A stretch of 59,699 nucleotides of DNA from CAYRGQ01 sp964444885 (lineage in GTDB: Bacteria; Bacteroidota; Bacteroidia; Sphingobacteriales; Sphingobacteriaceae): contig CAYUIZ010000007.1 of NCBI GenBank assembly GCA_964444885.1, forward strand, positions 1 to 59,699, read 5' to 3'. Below the pieces are notes generated by a model. That model had not been told where the DNA came from. It searched no databases and saw only the letters and a list, made by a program, of their open reading frames with translations. Positions 17,129-26,099 of this stretch are shown one piece after another. Numbering within the stretch: the stretch's first letter is position 1; each line of letters begins with the position of its first letter. Both the position numbers and the translations under genes were made by a program.

Positions 17129-19600
17129 CTAATTGAATGGCAGGCGCAGCCCGATGCGGACGGCTTCCCGCGCAGCCCCCGTGCTCCGCAGGCCAACGGA
17201 GCGAGCGTACATTACACGAATGTTGTTCCATTGCAACCCGCCGTGCAACTCGGCATAATGCCCCGTTGCGGGGGTATGGAGGTAATGGCCGCCGAGGATT
17301 TCCTGCAGACGCAACCGCCGCAACAAGGGAATCTTGCTGGTGAGCATGGTCGCCATGTTGTACTCGACGTGTGCCTCCGCAAACCGTCCGGCGGTACTGT
17401 GAATGTAGTAATCCAGCAACAGAAACGAACTGAGCTGCTGGTCAGTGATGCGTGTCCTTGTTCCGTTAAAATGCCTGAGGTCTGGGAAAAAGAGCCTCTT
17501 TTCATTCAGAAAGCTGCCGCCAGAAAGCAAAAAGGAGAAATTTCCGTACACGCCTAAGCGTATATTTTCCTTGCTCAGTTCGGCCCGGATCAGATCATAA
17601 TCGACGTCGGAACCCAGCACATTGGGAATGCCCTTGGTGTAGTGGAGGCGTAGCGTCGGATATTTTGAAGGCAGGTAAACCCGGCGATGGGGGTAGGTCT
17701 CGTACCTCGTACCGAAATCGTAGGCCAACGTCATCGAAATCCGTAACGCTTGGTGCTCGCCAAACGGCGGCGCGTCCGTGTCGGGCGTGAACGGATTGTT
17801 CGACGTGATGCGGTGCTGGTACTGATCGAAAAGCACGTAATCCGTGCTGTTTGGCAGCCAGCGCCGGTTTTCCCAATGCGCGCCCGCGCTCAGCCGGATG
17901 TTATAGGGCAGGGTGGTGTGCCATTCCAGTCGGCCGAAGGCCTGTTCGTAGAGTTTTTGGTAATTGCGCCCGAAAAGCCAGGTGTTGATTGTGTTAAACA
18001 TGACGGGTAGCGACCCACGGCTATTCAGGTCGGCCATTTGGCTTCCGCCAAATACGGAAAGCGTGCCCCAGTGTATCGGTACGCTTACACCTGCATAACC
18101 ATTGGCGCGGTTGTTTGCGAAGCCGTAGCGTGCATTGCCCAGCACGGTGAACGATCGGTTGCGTATCGTATCGACCTGCTTGCTGTAACGCACGGTGTAA
18201 TCCAGCGCCAAGCCCTCCACCGTATTATACAGCAGGCTGTTGGCTAGGCCGTCAAAGGACACGGTTGTGCGTTGGGACCGGTTGCGGTGCCGGTGCCCGG
18301 TTAGCAGGAAGCTTGCCGGCTTAAACCGGTTATACACGCGGTCCATGGAATCGAGATACGCCTGCGACTCCCGCCGCAGGCGGATGCTGTCTTTTTGTCG
18401 GTAATCGAGTGCTTCCTCCCTCGTTAGTGCCAATGGCCGGTGCGTCCGCCAGTAGGTGCTGTCTTTTTCGTTGACGTCCTCCTCAATACGCAATACCTCG
18501 CGGAACGACCGCCGCCCGGGCGGCTCCCGCAACGTGTAATCGCTGAACACCGCCGCGAAATACCCGCCAATGCGGAAACCCAACACGCCGCCGACGAACT
18601 CGAAATATACCTGTGCCGGCTGCCATTGCGATTCGGAAATCGGCACGAAATCCTGCTTGATGGCAAGCGTGTCCAGCAGGTTGAGGCTCGCTTCTTTCGT
18701 TAGCATGAGGTCGATGCCGTAGATCCGCCAGCTCCCCTCGATGATGTACAGGTCGCCCGTGTACACAGGCTCGCCTTTGCGGCGGGGGATAACCTCGATT
18801 TTATGGATCGACAAACCCCCGGCATCCATCAGGCCCAAATGCCGGTAGCGGTAGTAAGCGAGGGCGTTGTCGGCGATGGGTGACACGAAAGGCCGAGGAC
18901 TGAGCCCGTCGACGATGGTTTGGTTGTTTTCGTAAAAGTTGAGCTGGAGGTCGGAGGCGCGGTTGAAGCTGAACGCACGGTTATTGCCCGATATCTTGGA
19001 GCTACGCATTTCCTCCCGGAACCCATCGGGCGGGTTGACGGTAATGGTCGATTCGGATTCCGAAAGGTACACGATGCCGGTCCGGTTGGAATCCAACCCG
19101 ATTTCCCTGCCGATATTGTCTATGTCGATGCCCAGAAAGGAAGAAGGTGCCTGCAACAGTCGCTGCACCCCTTTTATATAGACGTTAGCGGTGTACGGCG
19201 AGGCTTCCTCCAGGTGCTTCCGCCGTTGCTGTATGGCGTGGCGGATGACACGGTAGGCGGGGTCTTCGGCGTTGCCAACCACCACTTCTTCCAGCCGGAA
19301 AGATGCGGGAGAGAGCACGGTATTCACATGTTGGTCTTCATCCATATCCAGGGACTGCGTCGTTTGCTGGTAGCCTACCGCCCGGACTAGCAAGTGGTGG
19401 CTGCCGGAGGGCACACGTAGCAAAAACTCGCCCTCGCTGTTGGCTGCGGTGCCGATATTCGTACCTTGCAGGTACACCGTTGCAAACGGGATAGCCTCAC
19501 CGTCCGGATTGCGAACGGACCCCGTGAGCCGCCATTGCTGGGCAACGGCGATCTGCACGAAAAGGCAACACGCGAGGAATGCAAGGAGGATGCGGTTCAT
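17129..19600 (-). CDS. DUF5686/CarboxypepD_reg-like outer-membrane protein, copy A
   Basis: 823 residues. The start is ATG 19600; the preceding in-frame GTG at 19603 adds only one residue. It has a signal peptide (to VAQQ), then a carboxypeptidase-D regulatory-like beta-sandwich (about 25-105, with GEAIPFATVYLQGTNIGT and NSEGEFLLRVPSG). A long DUF5686 region follows with alternating amphipathic strands typical of an outer-membrane barrel. The final residue pattern (V-R-I-G-L-R-L-P-F-N, aromatic near the end) fits barrel insertion. Function unknown; TonB-receptor-like architecture without a TonB plug signature. A second copy lies at 44007. Confidence 0.88.
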   Translation of the reverse strand: MNRILLAFLACCLFVQIAVAQQWRLTGSVRNPDGEAIPFATVYLQGTNIGTAANSEGEFLLRVPSGSHHLLVRAVGYQQTTQSLDMDEDQHVNTVLSPASFRLEEVVVGNAEDPAYRVIRHAIQQRRKHLEEASPYTANVYIKGVQRLLQAPSSFLGIDIDNIGREIGLDSNRTGIVYLSESESTITVNPPDGFREEMRSSKISGNNRAFSFNRASDLQLNFYENNQTIVDGLSPRPFVSPIADNALAYYRYRHLGLMDAGGLSIHKIEVIPRRKGEPVYTGDLYIIEGSWRIYGIDLMLTKEASLNLLDTLAIKQDFVPISESQWQPAQVYFEFVGGVLGFRIGGYFAAVFSDYTLREPPGRRSFREVLRIEEDVNEKDSTYWRTHRPLALTREEALDYRQKDSIRLRRESQAYLDSMDRVYNRFKPASFLLTGHRHRNRSQRTTVSFDGLANSLLYNTVEGLALDYTVRYSKQVDTIRNRSFTVLGNARYGFANNRANGYAGVSVPIHWGTLSVFGGSQMADLNSRGSLPVMFNTINTWLFGRNYQKLYEQAFGRLEWHTTLPYNIRLSAGAHWENRRWLPNSTDYVLFDQYQHRITSNNPFTPDTDAPPFGEHQALRISMTLAYDFGTRYETYPHRRVYLPSKYPTLRLHYTKGIPNVLGSDVDYDLIRAELSKENIRLGVYGNFSFLLSGGSFLNEKRLFFPDLRHFNGTRTRITDQQLSSFLLLDYYIHSTAGRFAEAHVEYNMATMLTSKIPLLRRLRLQEILGGHYLHTPATGHYAELHGGLQWNNIRVMYARSVGLRSTGAAREAVRIGLRLPFN

Positions 19601-19850
19601 CACACGAATGTACGGGATTATCCGCGGGTTATTCGCTGCGCGGAGAAAAAACGGCGGGAAATCACTCTTTTAAAATGTCTCTAACCCCGGCGGGTGTCAT
19701 AATTACAGCGCCGAGCCAACGGCCCGCGCGAAAGGTGACGGCACGAAGGTTTTGGCGCGTGTTTTTGTTGCATAGCCGACAAAAACCGTCAAAAATCCAA
19801 TTATATCGTTAAAAGCGATTTTTCTGAGGAGAAATGCCTTCCAGCACAGG
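19601..19850. other. Intergenic region before the HAD phosphatase 3' end
   Basis: No gene seen. A short hairpin (ATCGTT-AAA-AGCGAT, 19805-19819) followed by TTTT on the plus strand looks terminator-like, but no plus-strand gene ends nearby, so its role is unclear. Confidence 0.5.
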
Positions 19851-20633
19851 TTAGTCGAGGATGCCCAGATGCTGCAAAGCATTGTAGACGCCATTTTCGT
19901 CCACTTCATCGGTCACATGGTCGGCTACCACTTTCAGGCTGTCTACAGCATTGCCCATGGCGACGCCCACACCACAGTGTTGCAACATGGTGACATCGTT
20001 GCCTCCATCGCCAAAAGCGACGGTTGCGGCTGGGTCAATGCCGAGTTGTTGGCAGAAAATATCCACACCTACCTTTTTGCTTTGTCCCTGCGGGTTTACA
20101 TCGGCAAAGAGCGGCGTCCAGCGTGTCGCGATCGAGTTTGGCATGACCGTCTGCATAAAAGCCGGTTCCTCCGTGGGCGGGATAAATACGTTGGTCTGTA
20201 AAACCGAGCCTAGATCCATCCCGCTATATTCACCAATCGGGGGTGTTTCCAGGTTCAGCATCCGGTACATGTCAGCGACAGGTGGCGTCACCCGGTTGAT
20301 GGTAACCGCACGCTCGGACATAAACGAAAAGCAGAAATCCAGGTGCTCGTCCGCATGGGACAGCAACGCGGCGATATCCGCTTCGTGCATGGTTTTCCGG
20401 TACAAGGTTTGGCCGTCACCATCCACGCAATAACCACCGTTGAACGTGATGTAGCCGTCAAAGCCGAGGTGCCGAATAGCATCCAGGCTGTTGATCGAGC
20501 GTCCGGTTGATACAAATACCTTAATCCCCTTCTTTTTCAGAAGGGCGATGGCTTTTTCGGTGGAAGGTGGAACTTGATGCGTCCGGAAACTCAACAGGGT
20601 TCCGTCTACATCAAAGAATATTGCTTTGGTCAT
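19851..20633 (-). CDS. Cof-type HAD hydrolase
   Basis: 260 residues from ATG 20633, which puts the catalytic motif I (FFDVDGTLLS) at the very N terminus as expected. Motif II Thr/Ser lies in VSTGRS, motif III Lys in NPQGQSKKVGVD, and motif IV is GDGGNDVTML. A Cof/type-IIB cap occupies the middle. It dephosphorylates small phosphorylated metabolites (sugar phosphates, nucleotides, FMN or PLP in relatives); substrate not predictable. A TACTTTTG -7 element lies 40 nt upstream. Confidence 0.92.
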   Translation of the reverse strand: MTKAIFFDVDGTLLSFRTHQVPPSTEKAIALLKKKGIKVFVSTGRSINSLDAIRHLGFDGYITFNGGYCVDGDGQTLYRKTMHEADIAALLSHADEHLDFCFSFMSERAVTINRVTPPVADMYRMLNLETPPIGEYSGMDLGSVLQTNVFIPPTEEPAFMQTVMPNSIATRWTPLFADVNPQGQSKKVGVDIFCQQLGIDPAATVAFGDGGNDVTMLQHCGVGVAMGNAVDSLKVVADHVTDEVDENGVYNALQHLGILD

Positions 20634-20673
20634 AACAAGTAATATACGACAAATTTGATTGTCCAATGTCGGA

Positions 20674-20681
20674 CAAAAGTA
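20674..20681 (-). promoter_or_regulatory. -7 element for the HAD phosphatase gene
   Basis: Minus-strand TACTTTTG, the same -7 variant seen at recA and at three other minus-strand genes in this window; 40 nt before ATG 20633. Confidence 0.45.
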
Positions 20682-20875
20682 AAGTTTTGGGCTGGGATAA
20701 CTGCCCTGCGGGGGGCTGTAGCCGTTATAAAATATGCGATAGCGTAATTTTTTTGAAATAATAGGTAAAAAGCTAAAAATAAACCTGAATTTAGGTGATT
20801 ATATCGCCTTCTTGGCTTGACTAACTGCATATCCATACGTAAAGACCCAATATACATCACATTTTTAATCGCATT

Positions 20876-22480
20876 ATGAAACAGACAACGACTCTTTTTT
20901 CTCTTTGCTTGGTGACGAAGGCGTCGGCGTTTCTCGCCGTGTTTTTCTTCACCTTCACGTCCGTTTTGGCGCAGCCGCGGCAGTTCGGCACACCGCCACC
21001 ACTGGACCCTGTCGTGGAAGCCATTGTCCAGGAAGTCAATGAAAATTCCCAACTGGAACGGTTGGCCCATGAACTGCTTGATATCGTCGGGCCACGTCTC
21101 GTCGGTACTCCGCAAATGGACGATGCCCACGAATGGACCGTGAAAACCTTCGAAGGATGGGGTATTCCCGCGCGTAATGAGCAGTTTGGCGAATGGCGGG
21201 GCTGGGAGCGGGGCATTTCGCATATCGATATGGTGCATCCCCGTGTCAAAACCTTGTACGGCACGCAGCTGGCGTGGAGCCCCACAACGGGTGGCGAAGC
21301 CGTGGAAGGCGAAGTCATCGTGTTGGCCGATGTAGCGGATTCGGTGGCCTTTCAGGCCTGGCTTCCGAATGTCAAAGGCAAGTACGTGCTGATTAATATG
21401 CTGCAGCCTACTGGCCGGACGACAGCGAACTGGCAAGAATACGGACGCCCCGAGTCGATCGAAAAAATGAACCGCGAGCGCGATTCGCTGAGCGCCGCTT
21501 GGAACCAACGTATCGTCCGCACGGGTACCAACGCGAATTCCTTGCCGGGCATACTCGAAGATGCCGGCGCGGTGGGTATCGTCATGTCGTACTGGTCGAA
21601 CGAATTCGGCTCAAACAAAATATTTGGCGCGCGGACGAAAAAAGTGCCTACCGTTGACCTTTCCTTGGAAGACTACGGCGTGTTGTTCCGCCTCGCGGAG
21701 AGCGGGCAGAAGCCTCGTATCCGCGTCCGGACGGAGTCGAAAGAGCTGGGGCAAGTGCCCATCTTCAACACCATTGCCGAGATCAAAGGCACCGAGTTTC
21801 CCGACGAGTATGTCATTCTCTCGGCTCACCTTGACTCGTGGGAAGGCGGCTCCGGCGCTACGGACAACGGCACCGGTACAATCGCCATGATGGAAGTGGC
21901 GCGCGTCCTGAAAAAGCTGTACCCCAATCCGAAGCGGACAATCCTCGTCGGATTGTGGGGCAGCGAGGAGCAAGGCCTCAACGGCTCGCGGGCATTCGTG
22001 CTGGACAACCCCAATATCGTGGGAAACACACAGGCTGTGTTCAACCTGGATAATGGCACCGGGCGCGTTTCCCAAATCAACGGATCGGGTTTTCTTCATG
22101 CTTATGACTTTGTTGGTCGTTGGATGGGAGCCGCTCCGCTCGACGTGCGCCAGCATATCGAAACGACATTTCCAGGTTCGCCTGGCGGCGGCGGATCGGA
22201 CCACGCGTCGTTCGTAGCAGCGGGTATCCCCGCGTTTATGCTCAGCGCCCTTTCATGGGGGTACTATACGATTACGTGGCATACCAACTTGGACACCTAC
22301 GACAAAATCGTGTTTGACGATTTGAAGTATAACGTCATCCTGACAGCCACCATGGCGTATATGGCAAGCGAAGAGCCTGAGCTCGTTAACCGCGAGCAGC
22401 GCGTGTTGCCGCTTGGCCGTGACGGCAAACCGGGAGTATGGCCACCTATACGCCAACCCAGAAGGTTAGGCGGATTCTAA
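20876..22480 (+). CDS. M28 family metallopeptidase with PA-type insertion
   Basis: 534 residues with a signal peptide (cleavage near VLA-QP). Zinc-dependent exopeptidase: ligands and catalytic residues are visible as SAHLDSW (His), ATDNGTG (bridging Asp), SEEQGLNGS (catalytic Glu pair), FNLDNGTG (Asp) and TWHTNLDTYD (His). An inserted protease-associated-like domain (about 120-300) precedes the metal-binding core. Probably periplasmic, releasing amino acids from peptides. The GntP permease gene starts 15 nt downstream, so it probably leads an operon despite the unrelated substrate class. Confidence 0.92.
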   Translation: MKQTTTLFSLCLVTKASAFLAVFFFTFTSVLAQPRQFGTPPPLDPVVEAIVQEVNENSQLERLAHELLDIVGPRLVGTPQMDDAHEWTVKTFEGWGIPARNEQFGEWRGWERGISHIDMVHPRVKTLYGTQLAWSPTTGGEAVEGEVIVLADVADSVAFQAWLPNVKGKYVLINMLQPTGRTTANWQEYGRPESIEKMNRERDSLSAAWNQRIVRTGTNANSLPGILEDAGAVGIVMSYWSNEFGSNKIFGARTKKVPTVDLSLEDYGVLFRLAESGQKPRIRVRTESKELGQVPIFNTIAEIKGTEFPDEYVILSAHLDSWEGGSGATDNGTGTIAMMEVARVLKKLYPNPKRTILVGLWGSEEQGLNGSRAFVLDNPNIVGNTQAVFNLDNGTGRVSQINGSGFLHAYDFVGRWMGAAPLDVRQHIETTFPGSPGGGGSDHASFVAAGIPAFMLSALSWGYYTITWHTNLDTYDKIVFDDLKYNVILTATMAYMASEEPELVNREQRVLPLGRDGKPGVWPPIRQPRRLGGF

Positions 22481-22495
22481 AGGCAACGATCATAC

Positions 22496-23830
22496 ATGGC
22501 CGAGGTATCTTTTGCCCAAAGCATGGCCGCCTTAGCGGCAGGGATCATCCTGATCGTCCTGCTCACCACGCGCTACAAGATGCATGCGTTTTTTGCGCTC
22601 TTGCTGGCTTGCGTGGTGGTAGGCTTAGCCATCGGGCTTCCCATGCCCGAGCTTGTGGCGGCGACCAAAAACGGTTTTGGCAACATCATGGGCGCCTTGG
22701 GGCTGATTATTATCTTAGGCACCGCATTAGGGGTGGTGCTGGAGCATACCGGATGTACGACCGTGCTGGCCAACCACATCCTCAGGCGGACGGGGCCGAA
22801 GCGCTCGCCCTTGGCCATGAACATGACAGGCTACGTCGTGGGCCTGCCGATTTTCTGCGATTCGGGATTCATCGTGCTGAGCGGGCTCAACAAGACCATG
22901 GCTCAGCGCACAGGGGTATCGCTTATCGTGATGGCCTCATCGCTGGCTTCGGGGCTGTATGCCGTGCATTGCCTCATTCCGCCCCACCCGGGGGCGGCCG
23001 CGGCCACGGCTACGCTGGGCGCCAGCTTTGGCAAGGTTATCCTTTACGGCATACTGGCGGCTATTCCCGCCGCCTATTGCGGCTACCGATGGTCGCGCTA
23101 TGCCGGAGGCAAAATCCCCAAGATCGCCGTGGAGGCCGACCCGCTCGCCAAACCCCTGCCTACCCGGCTTCCCTCGCTCGCCCAAGCGATACTGCCCGTG
23201 GCCCTACCCATCCTCCTGATCGGTATCCATGCGTTCATCGGCGCCGGAGGCCAAGCGGTATCCTGGCCGTTGCAGGTGCTATACGCTGCCGGTATCCCCG
23301 AAGTCGCATTGGCAATCGGATTATTGCTGGCCATTGCCAGCAAAAGGCGCTGGAAGATGGAGGAGCTAAATCCACTCTTGCGTACAACGGTGGAAAAAGC
23401 AGGCGAGATATTGGTCATCATTGGCGCTGGGGGGTCATTTGGCGCCATCCTCGCCCAAGCCGACCTCGGCCGTCATTTTGCCGACAGCGCAATCATCGGC
23501 AGCATGGGGGTTTTCTTCCCTTTTTTAGTGGCGGCGGTTCTCAAGACGGCGCAGGGTTCATCGTCCGTGGCCATCATCACGGCGGCTTCGATCATGCTGC
23601 CGCTGCTGCCTGCGCTGGGCCTGGACCACGAAAACGGGCGGATATGGGCCGTCCTTGCCTTGGGCGCGGGCTCGATGGTCGTATCCCATGCCAATGATTC
23701 GTATTTCTGGGTGATCGCCCGGTTTTCCGGCATCGGGATGGCGCCGATGCTGCGGGTGTACACCGTAGGCACCCTCATCATGGGCATAGTGGCTGTGGCC
23801 ACGGTGTATTTGTTCTCCCTGCTGTGGTAG
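22496..23830 (+). CDS. GntP family permease
   Basis: 444 residues with about 12 hydrophobic segments and GntP signatures (GLPIFCDSGFIVL, HCLIPPHPGAAAA, GSSSVAIITAA, SHANDSYFWVIARF). Inner-membrane H+ symporter for gluconate or related hydroxy acids. The adjoining glycerate kinase, 18 nt downstream, makes glycerate the most likely substrate. A 419-residue opening in another frame overlaps it and is a coding shadow. Confidence 0.93.
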   Translation: MAEVSFAQSMAALAAGIILIVLLTTRYKMHAFFALLLACVVVGLAIGLPMPELVAATKNGFGNIMGALGLIIILGTALGVVLEHTGCTTVLANHILRRTGPKRSPLAMNMTGYVVGLPIFCDSGFIVLSGLNKTMAQRTGVSLIVMASSLASGLYAVHCLIPPHPGAAAATATLGASFGKVILYGILAAIPAAYCGYRWSRYAGGKIPKIAVEADPLAKPLPTRLPSLAQAILPVALPILLIGIHAFIGAGGQAVSWPLQVLYAAGIPEVALAIGLLLAIASKRRWKMEELNPLLRTTVEKAGEILVIIGAGGSFGAILAQADLGRHFADSAIIGSMGVFFPFLVAAVLKTAQGSSSVAIITAASIMLPLLPALGLDHENGRIWAVLALGAGSMVVSHANDSYFWVIARFSGIGMAPMLRVYTVGTLIMGIVAVATVYLFSLLW

Positions 23831-23848
23831 GGTTTGTAAAATCGTCGA

Positions 23849-24994
23849 ATGAAAATAAAACCACATATTCTCATTGCCCCCAATGCGTTTAAGCACAGCG
23901 TAGGTGCGGGCGAGGCTGCCGACGCCATTGCCCGCGGTTTTTTGCAAAGCCGGCTGGACTGTACGACAGCTTGCTTTCCTATTGGTGATGGCGGCGACGG
24001 CACCTGTCGTATTATCCATGATGCGCTCCACGGGAAATACGTCAAGTATACCGTGCAAGACCCACTGGGCAGGCCAATCGAAGCTGGCTTCAGTTTGGTA
24101 CACGGCGGGCGCACAGCCGTTATCGAGATGGCGGATGCGTCGGGTATTCGGCTGTTGGCTTCGGACGAACTGAATCCCATGCGTACATCGAGCCAGGGCA
24201 CGGGCGAACTGATTCGCCATGCGATGGACGAGGACGTGGACCACCTCGTCATCGGCATGGGCGGTTCGGCTACCGTCGACGGAGGCTGCGGCATATTGCA
24301 CGCTTTGGGCGTACGTTTTCGCGACGCGTCAGGCCATGAGCTGGCTTGTTATCCCGAGGCATTGGAAACCCTGTACGATATTGACCTCAGTGGGCTGGAC
24401 AAACGGCTGGCCTCGTGCCGCATCACCATCCTGTGCGACGTGGCGAATACATTGTTGGGGCCCACGGGCGCTGCTGCCGTATTCGGCCCGCAGAAAGGTG
24501 CCTCCGAAAAACAAATACCACAACTGGACGGCTTTCTCCGAAAGCTCAGCACTCTTGCGGATCAAAAAACAGGTCGGCGCATGGCCGAGGTGACACATGG
24601 AGGTGCAGCGGGTGGCGCAGCGGCCGGGCTCCATGCGCTGGCTGGCGCCGCGCTCACCAACGGAATAGAGTATTTTCTGGACATGACCGGGTTCGACGCC
24701 TTGTTGGATACGGCGGACTGGTTGGTAACGGGGGAAGGCAGCCTAGACGCGCAGACCCTTGATGGCAAGGGACCCATGGGCGTAGCACGGCGAGCCAACG
24801 GTCGGGCGATTCCCGTGATCGGCTTGGCGGGCAAGTTGCCGCTAACACCCGGCAAACCCTTACTCGACGTGTTCGATGTCCTCTTGCCTATCGGCAACGA
24901 GCCGACCCCGCTCCCGCAAGCCATGGCCGATACCGAAGCCAACCTGGAGCGCACGGCACAGGCTGTTGGAAATCTCATTGCTATGTGTAAATGA
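23849..24994 (+). CDS. Glycerate kinase (GarK/GlxK type)
   Basis: 381 residues. Phosphorylates D-glycerate, feeding it into lower glycolysis. Family blocks: IAPNAFKHSVGAGEAADAI at the N terminus, FPIGDGGDGT, VIGMGGSATVDGGCG, and GEGSLDAQTLDGKGP near the C terminus. Follows the GntP permease by 18 nt, giving an uptake-plus-activation pair. Its end is followed by a REP-like hairpin before the convergent gene. Confidence 0.95.
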   Translation: MKIKPHILIAPNAFKHSVGAGEAADAIARGFLQSRLDCTTACFPIGDGGDGTCRIIHDALHGKYVKYTVQDPLGRPIEAGFSLVHGGRTAVIEMADASGIRLLASDELNPMRTSSQGTGELIRHAMDEDVDHLVIGMGGSATVDGGCGILHALGVRFRDASGHELACYPEALETLYDIDLSGLDKRLASCRITILCDVANTLLGPTGAAAVFGPQKGASEKQIPQLDGFLRKLSTLADQKTGRRMAEVTHGGAAGGAAAGLHALAGAALTNGIEYFLDMTGFDALLDTADWLVTGEGSLDAQTLDGKGPMGVARRANGRAIPVIGLAGKLPLTPGKPLLDVFDVLLPIGNEPTPLPQAMADTEANLERTAQAVGNLIAMCK

Positions 24995-25048
24995 CGGCCT
25001 CCCAGAAGCCCAAGATTTAGGGGTGGGTTATGAAGGCAAATATCATAG

Positions 25049-25067
25049 CCACGGTTTCAACCCGTGG
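25049..25067. repeat. REP-like hairpin with TTTCAAC loop
   Basis: Perfect 6-bp stem CCACGG/CCGTGG around the loop TTTCAAC, between two convergent genes. No T-run on either strand, so it is more likely an extragenic palindrome than a simple terminator. Its loop matches the one at 5742-5764. Confidence 0.5.
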
Positions 25068-25079
25068 TATCGGATTGGA

Positions 25080-25739
25080 TTAATAGTTCGGCCGTTTCGC
25101 CCGGCTTTTGTTGCCTTCGGAAATCTGCTTGATAAAGGCGCCCCAGGCCATCGGGCTCAGCAATGGGTTTGCGCCACGCTGATTGACTGCTTTGTTCGAT
25201 AGGTCGATGTGGTTTTGCATCGCGTCATAACTATGGATTTCGGCCGCGCTACGCGGCGTGTTGCGGGCTAGCATCGCCAACGATTCGGCGGTCGTGTTTT
25301 TCCTGGCTAGCTCGTATTCGTCGTCCGCAATCTCCAATGCCATAAAAGCGATATTGAATTCGTCGATACTTGCCCATGGGTACGGCGTTACCATTGGGAT
25401 CTCGGTGATGACGGCTTTCATATAAATCCGCGCTGTATAGCGGTCATCCTCCGCTTTGGGAATGACAAACTGCTGGGCGAGGTAGCCGACGGATGTGAAA
25501 CTGATCGTGTCGCCTTCGTGCGCGACAAAAGAAAAATAGCCTTGGTGGTTGGCGTTGAACGTCCGGTTATTGTGCGATAGGTTTTTCACCGTTACGTAAG
25601 GAACGACAACGTTAGAATCGATGTTATGGATAACGCCGCTAAACTGCACAAGCTTTCCTTCCTGTGCATGCGAACTCCCCACCCCGGCAAGGGATAGGAT
25701 AAGCGCCAAAAAAATAAATACGTAGTTGCCTGTCCTCAT
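25080..25739 (-). CDS. Exported CarboxypepD_reg-like domain protein
   Basis: 219 residues with a signal peptide (cleavage near SHA-QEG). Residues about 30-110 form a carboxypeptidase-regulatory-like beta-sandwich (VQFSGVIHNIDSNVVVPYVTV, NHQGYFSFVAHEGDTISFTSVGYL). The C-terminal half is charged, without a recognised domain. Such stand-alone domains occur on Bacteroidota envelope proteins; function unknown. A minus-strand TAGTTTTG -7 element lies 10 nt upstream of the ATG. Confidence 0.82.
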   Translation of the reverse strand: MRTGNYVFIFLALILSLAGVGSSHAQEGKLVQFSGVIHNIDSNVVVPYVTVKNLSHNNRTFNANHQGYFSFVAHEGDTISFTSVGYLAQQFVIPKAEDDRYTARIYMKAVITEIPMVTPYPWASIDEFNIAFMALEIADDEYELARKNTTAESLAMLARNTPRSAAEIHSYDAMQNHIDLSNKAVNQRGANPLLSPMAWGAFIKQISEGNKSRAKRPNY

Positions 25740-25749
25740 AAATCTCCTA

Positions 25750-25757
25750 CAAAACTA
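25750..25757 (-). promoter_or_regulatory. -7 element for the CarboxypepD_reg-like gene
   Basis: Minus-strand TAGTTTTG matches TAnnTTTG and ends 10 nt before the start codon at 25739; no -33 TTG at 20 bp. Confidence 0.4.
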
Positions 25758-25817
25758 CTCATCTTGGGTAAATTAGCCAGTTAAATAATGTTAAAAGGAT
25801 GATTTACTCCCTACTGC

Positions 25818-26099
25818 CTAGTGTGTTCGGGTGATGGGCATGGTGGCATTGGGGTCGTCCATGTCGGTCAGGTTGATGGCTTCGACAGCCGTGATTTCGG
25901 GCACGGCCTTCTTGATCGCCTGCTCTAGGCCGGCTTTGAACGTCATGATGCTCATGGCGCACGAGGCACATGAGCCCAACAGCTTTAGCCGCACGATATT
26001 GTCTGCCGTAATCTCAGCGACGCTGACATTCCCGCCATCGGCCTCCAAGTAGGGACGAATGCTGTCCAAGGCATCCTCTACACGTTTCAGTAAACTCAT
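25818..26099 (-). CDS. NifU-like C-terminal domain protein
   Basis: 93 residues from ATG 26099; the longer opening to 26351 runs through non-coding sequence including a C9 tract and is rejected. Stand-alone NifU C-terminal (Nfu) domain: IRPYLEADGGNVSV and the cluster-binding C-x2-C in GSCASCAMS. Acts as an iron-sulfur scaffold or carrier in the cytoplasm. A near-consensus minus-strand -7 (TATCTTTA, 26128 to 26121) lies 21 nt upstream. Confidence 0.92.
   Translation of the reverse strand: MSLLKRVEDALDSIRPYLEADGGNVSVAEITADNIVRLKLLGSCASCAMSIMTFKAGLEQAIKKAVPEITAVEAINLTDMDDPNATMPITRTH

Noticed and set aside
19805..19823. Hairpin plus TTTT as a terminator
   Set aside because: No plus-strand gene ends nearby, and on the minus strand no T-run follows.
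20630..21508. 292-residue minus-strand opening over the M28 gene
   Set aside because: Antisense to a clear M28 peptidase; its end overlaps the HAD gene start region.
22438..23697. 419-residue opening overlapping the GntP gene
   Set aside because: Arg/His/Gly-rich, no hydrophobic helices; a coding shadow of the permease in the neighbouring frame.
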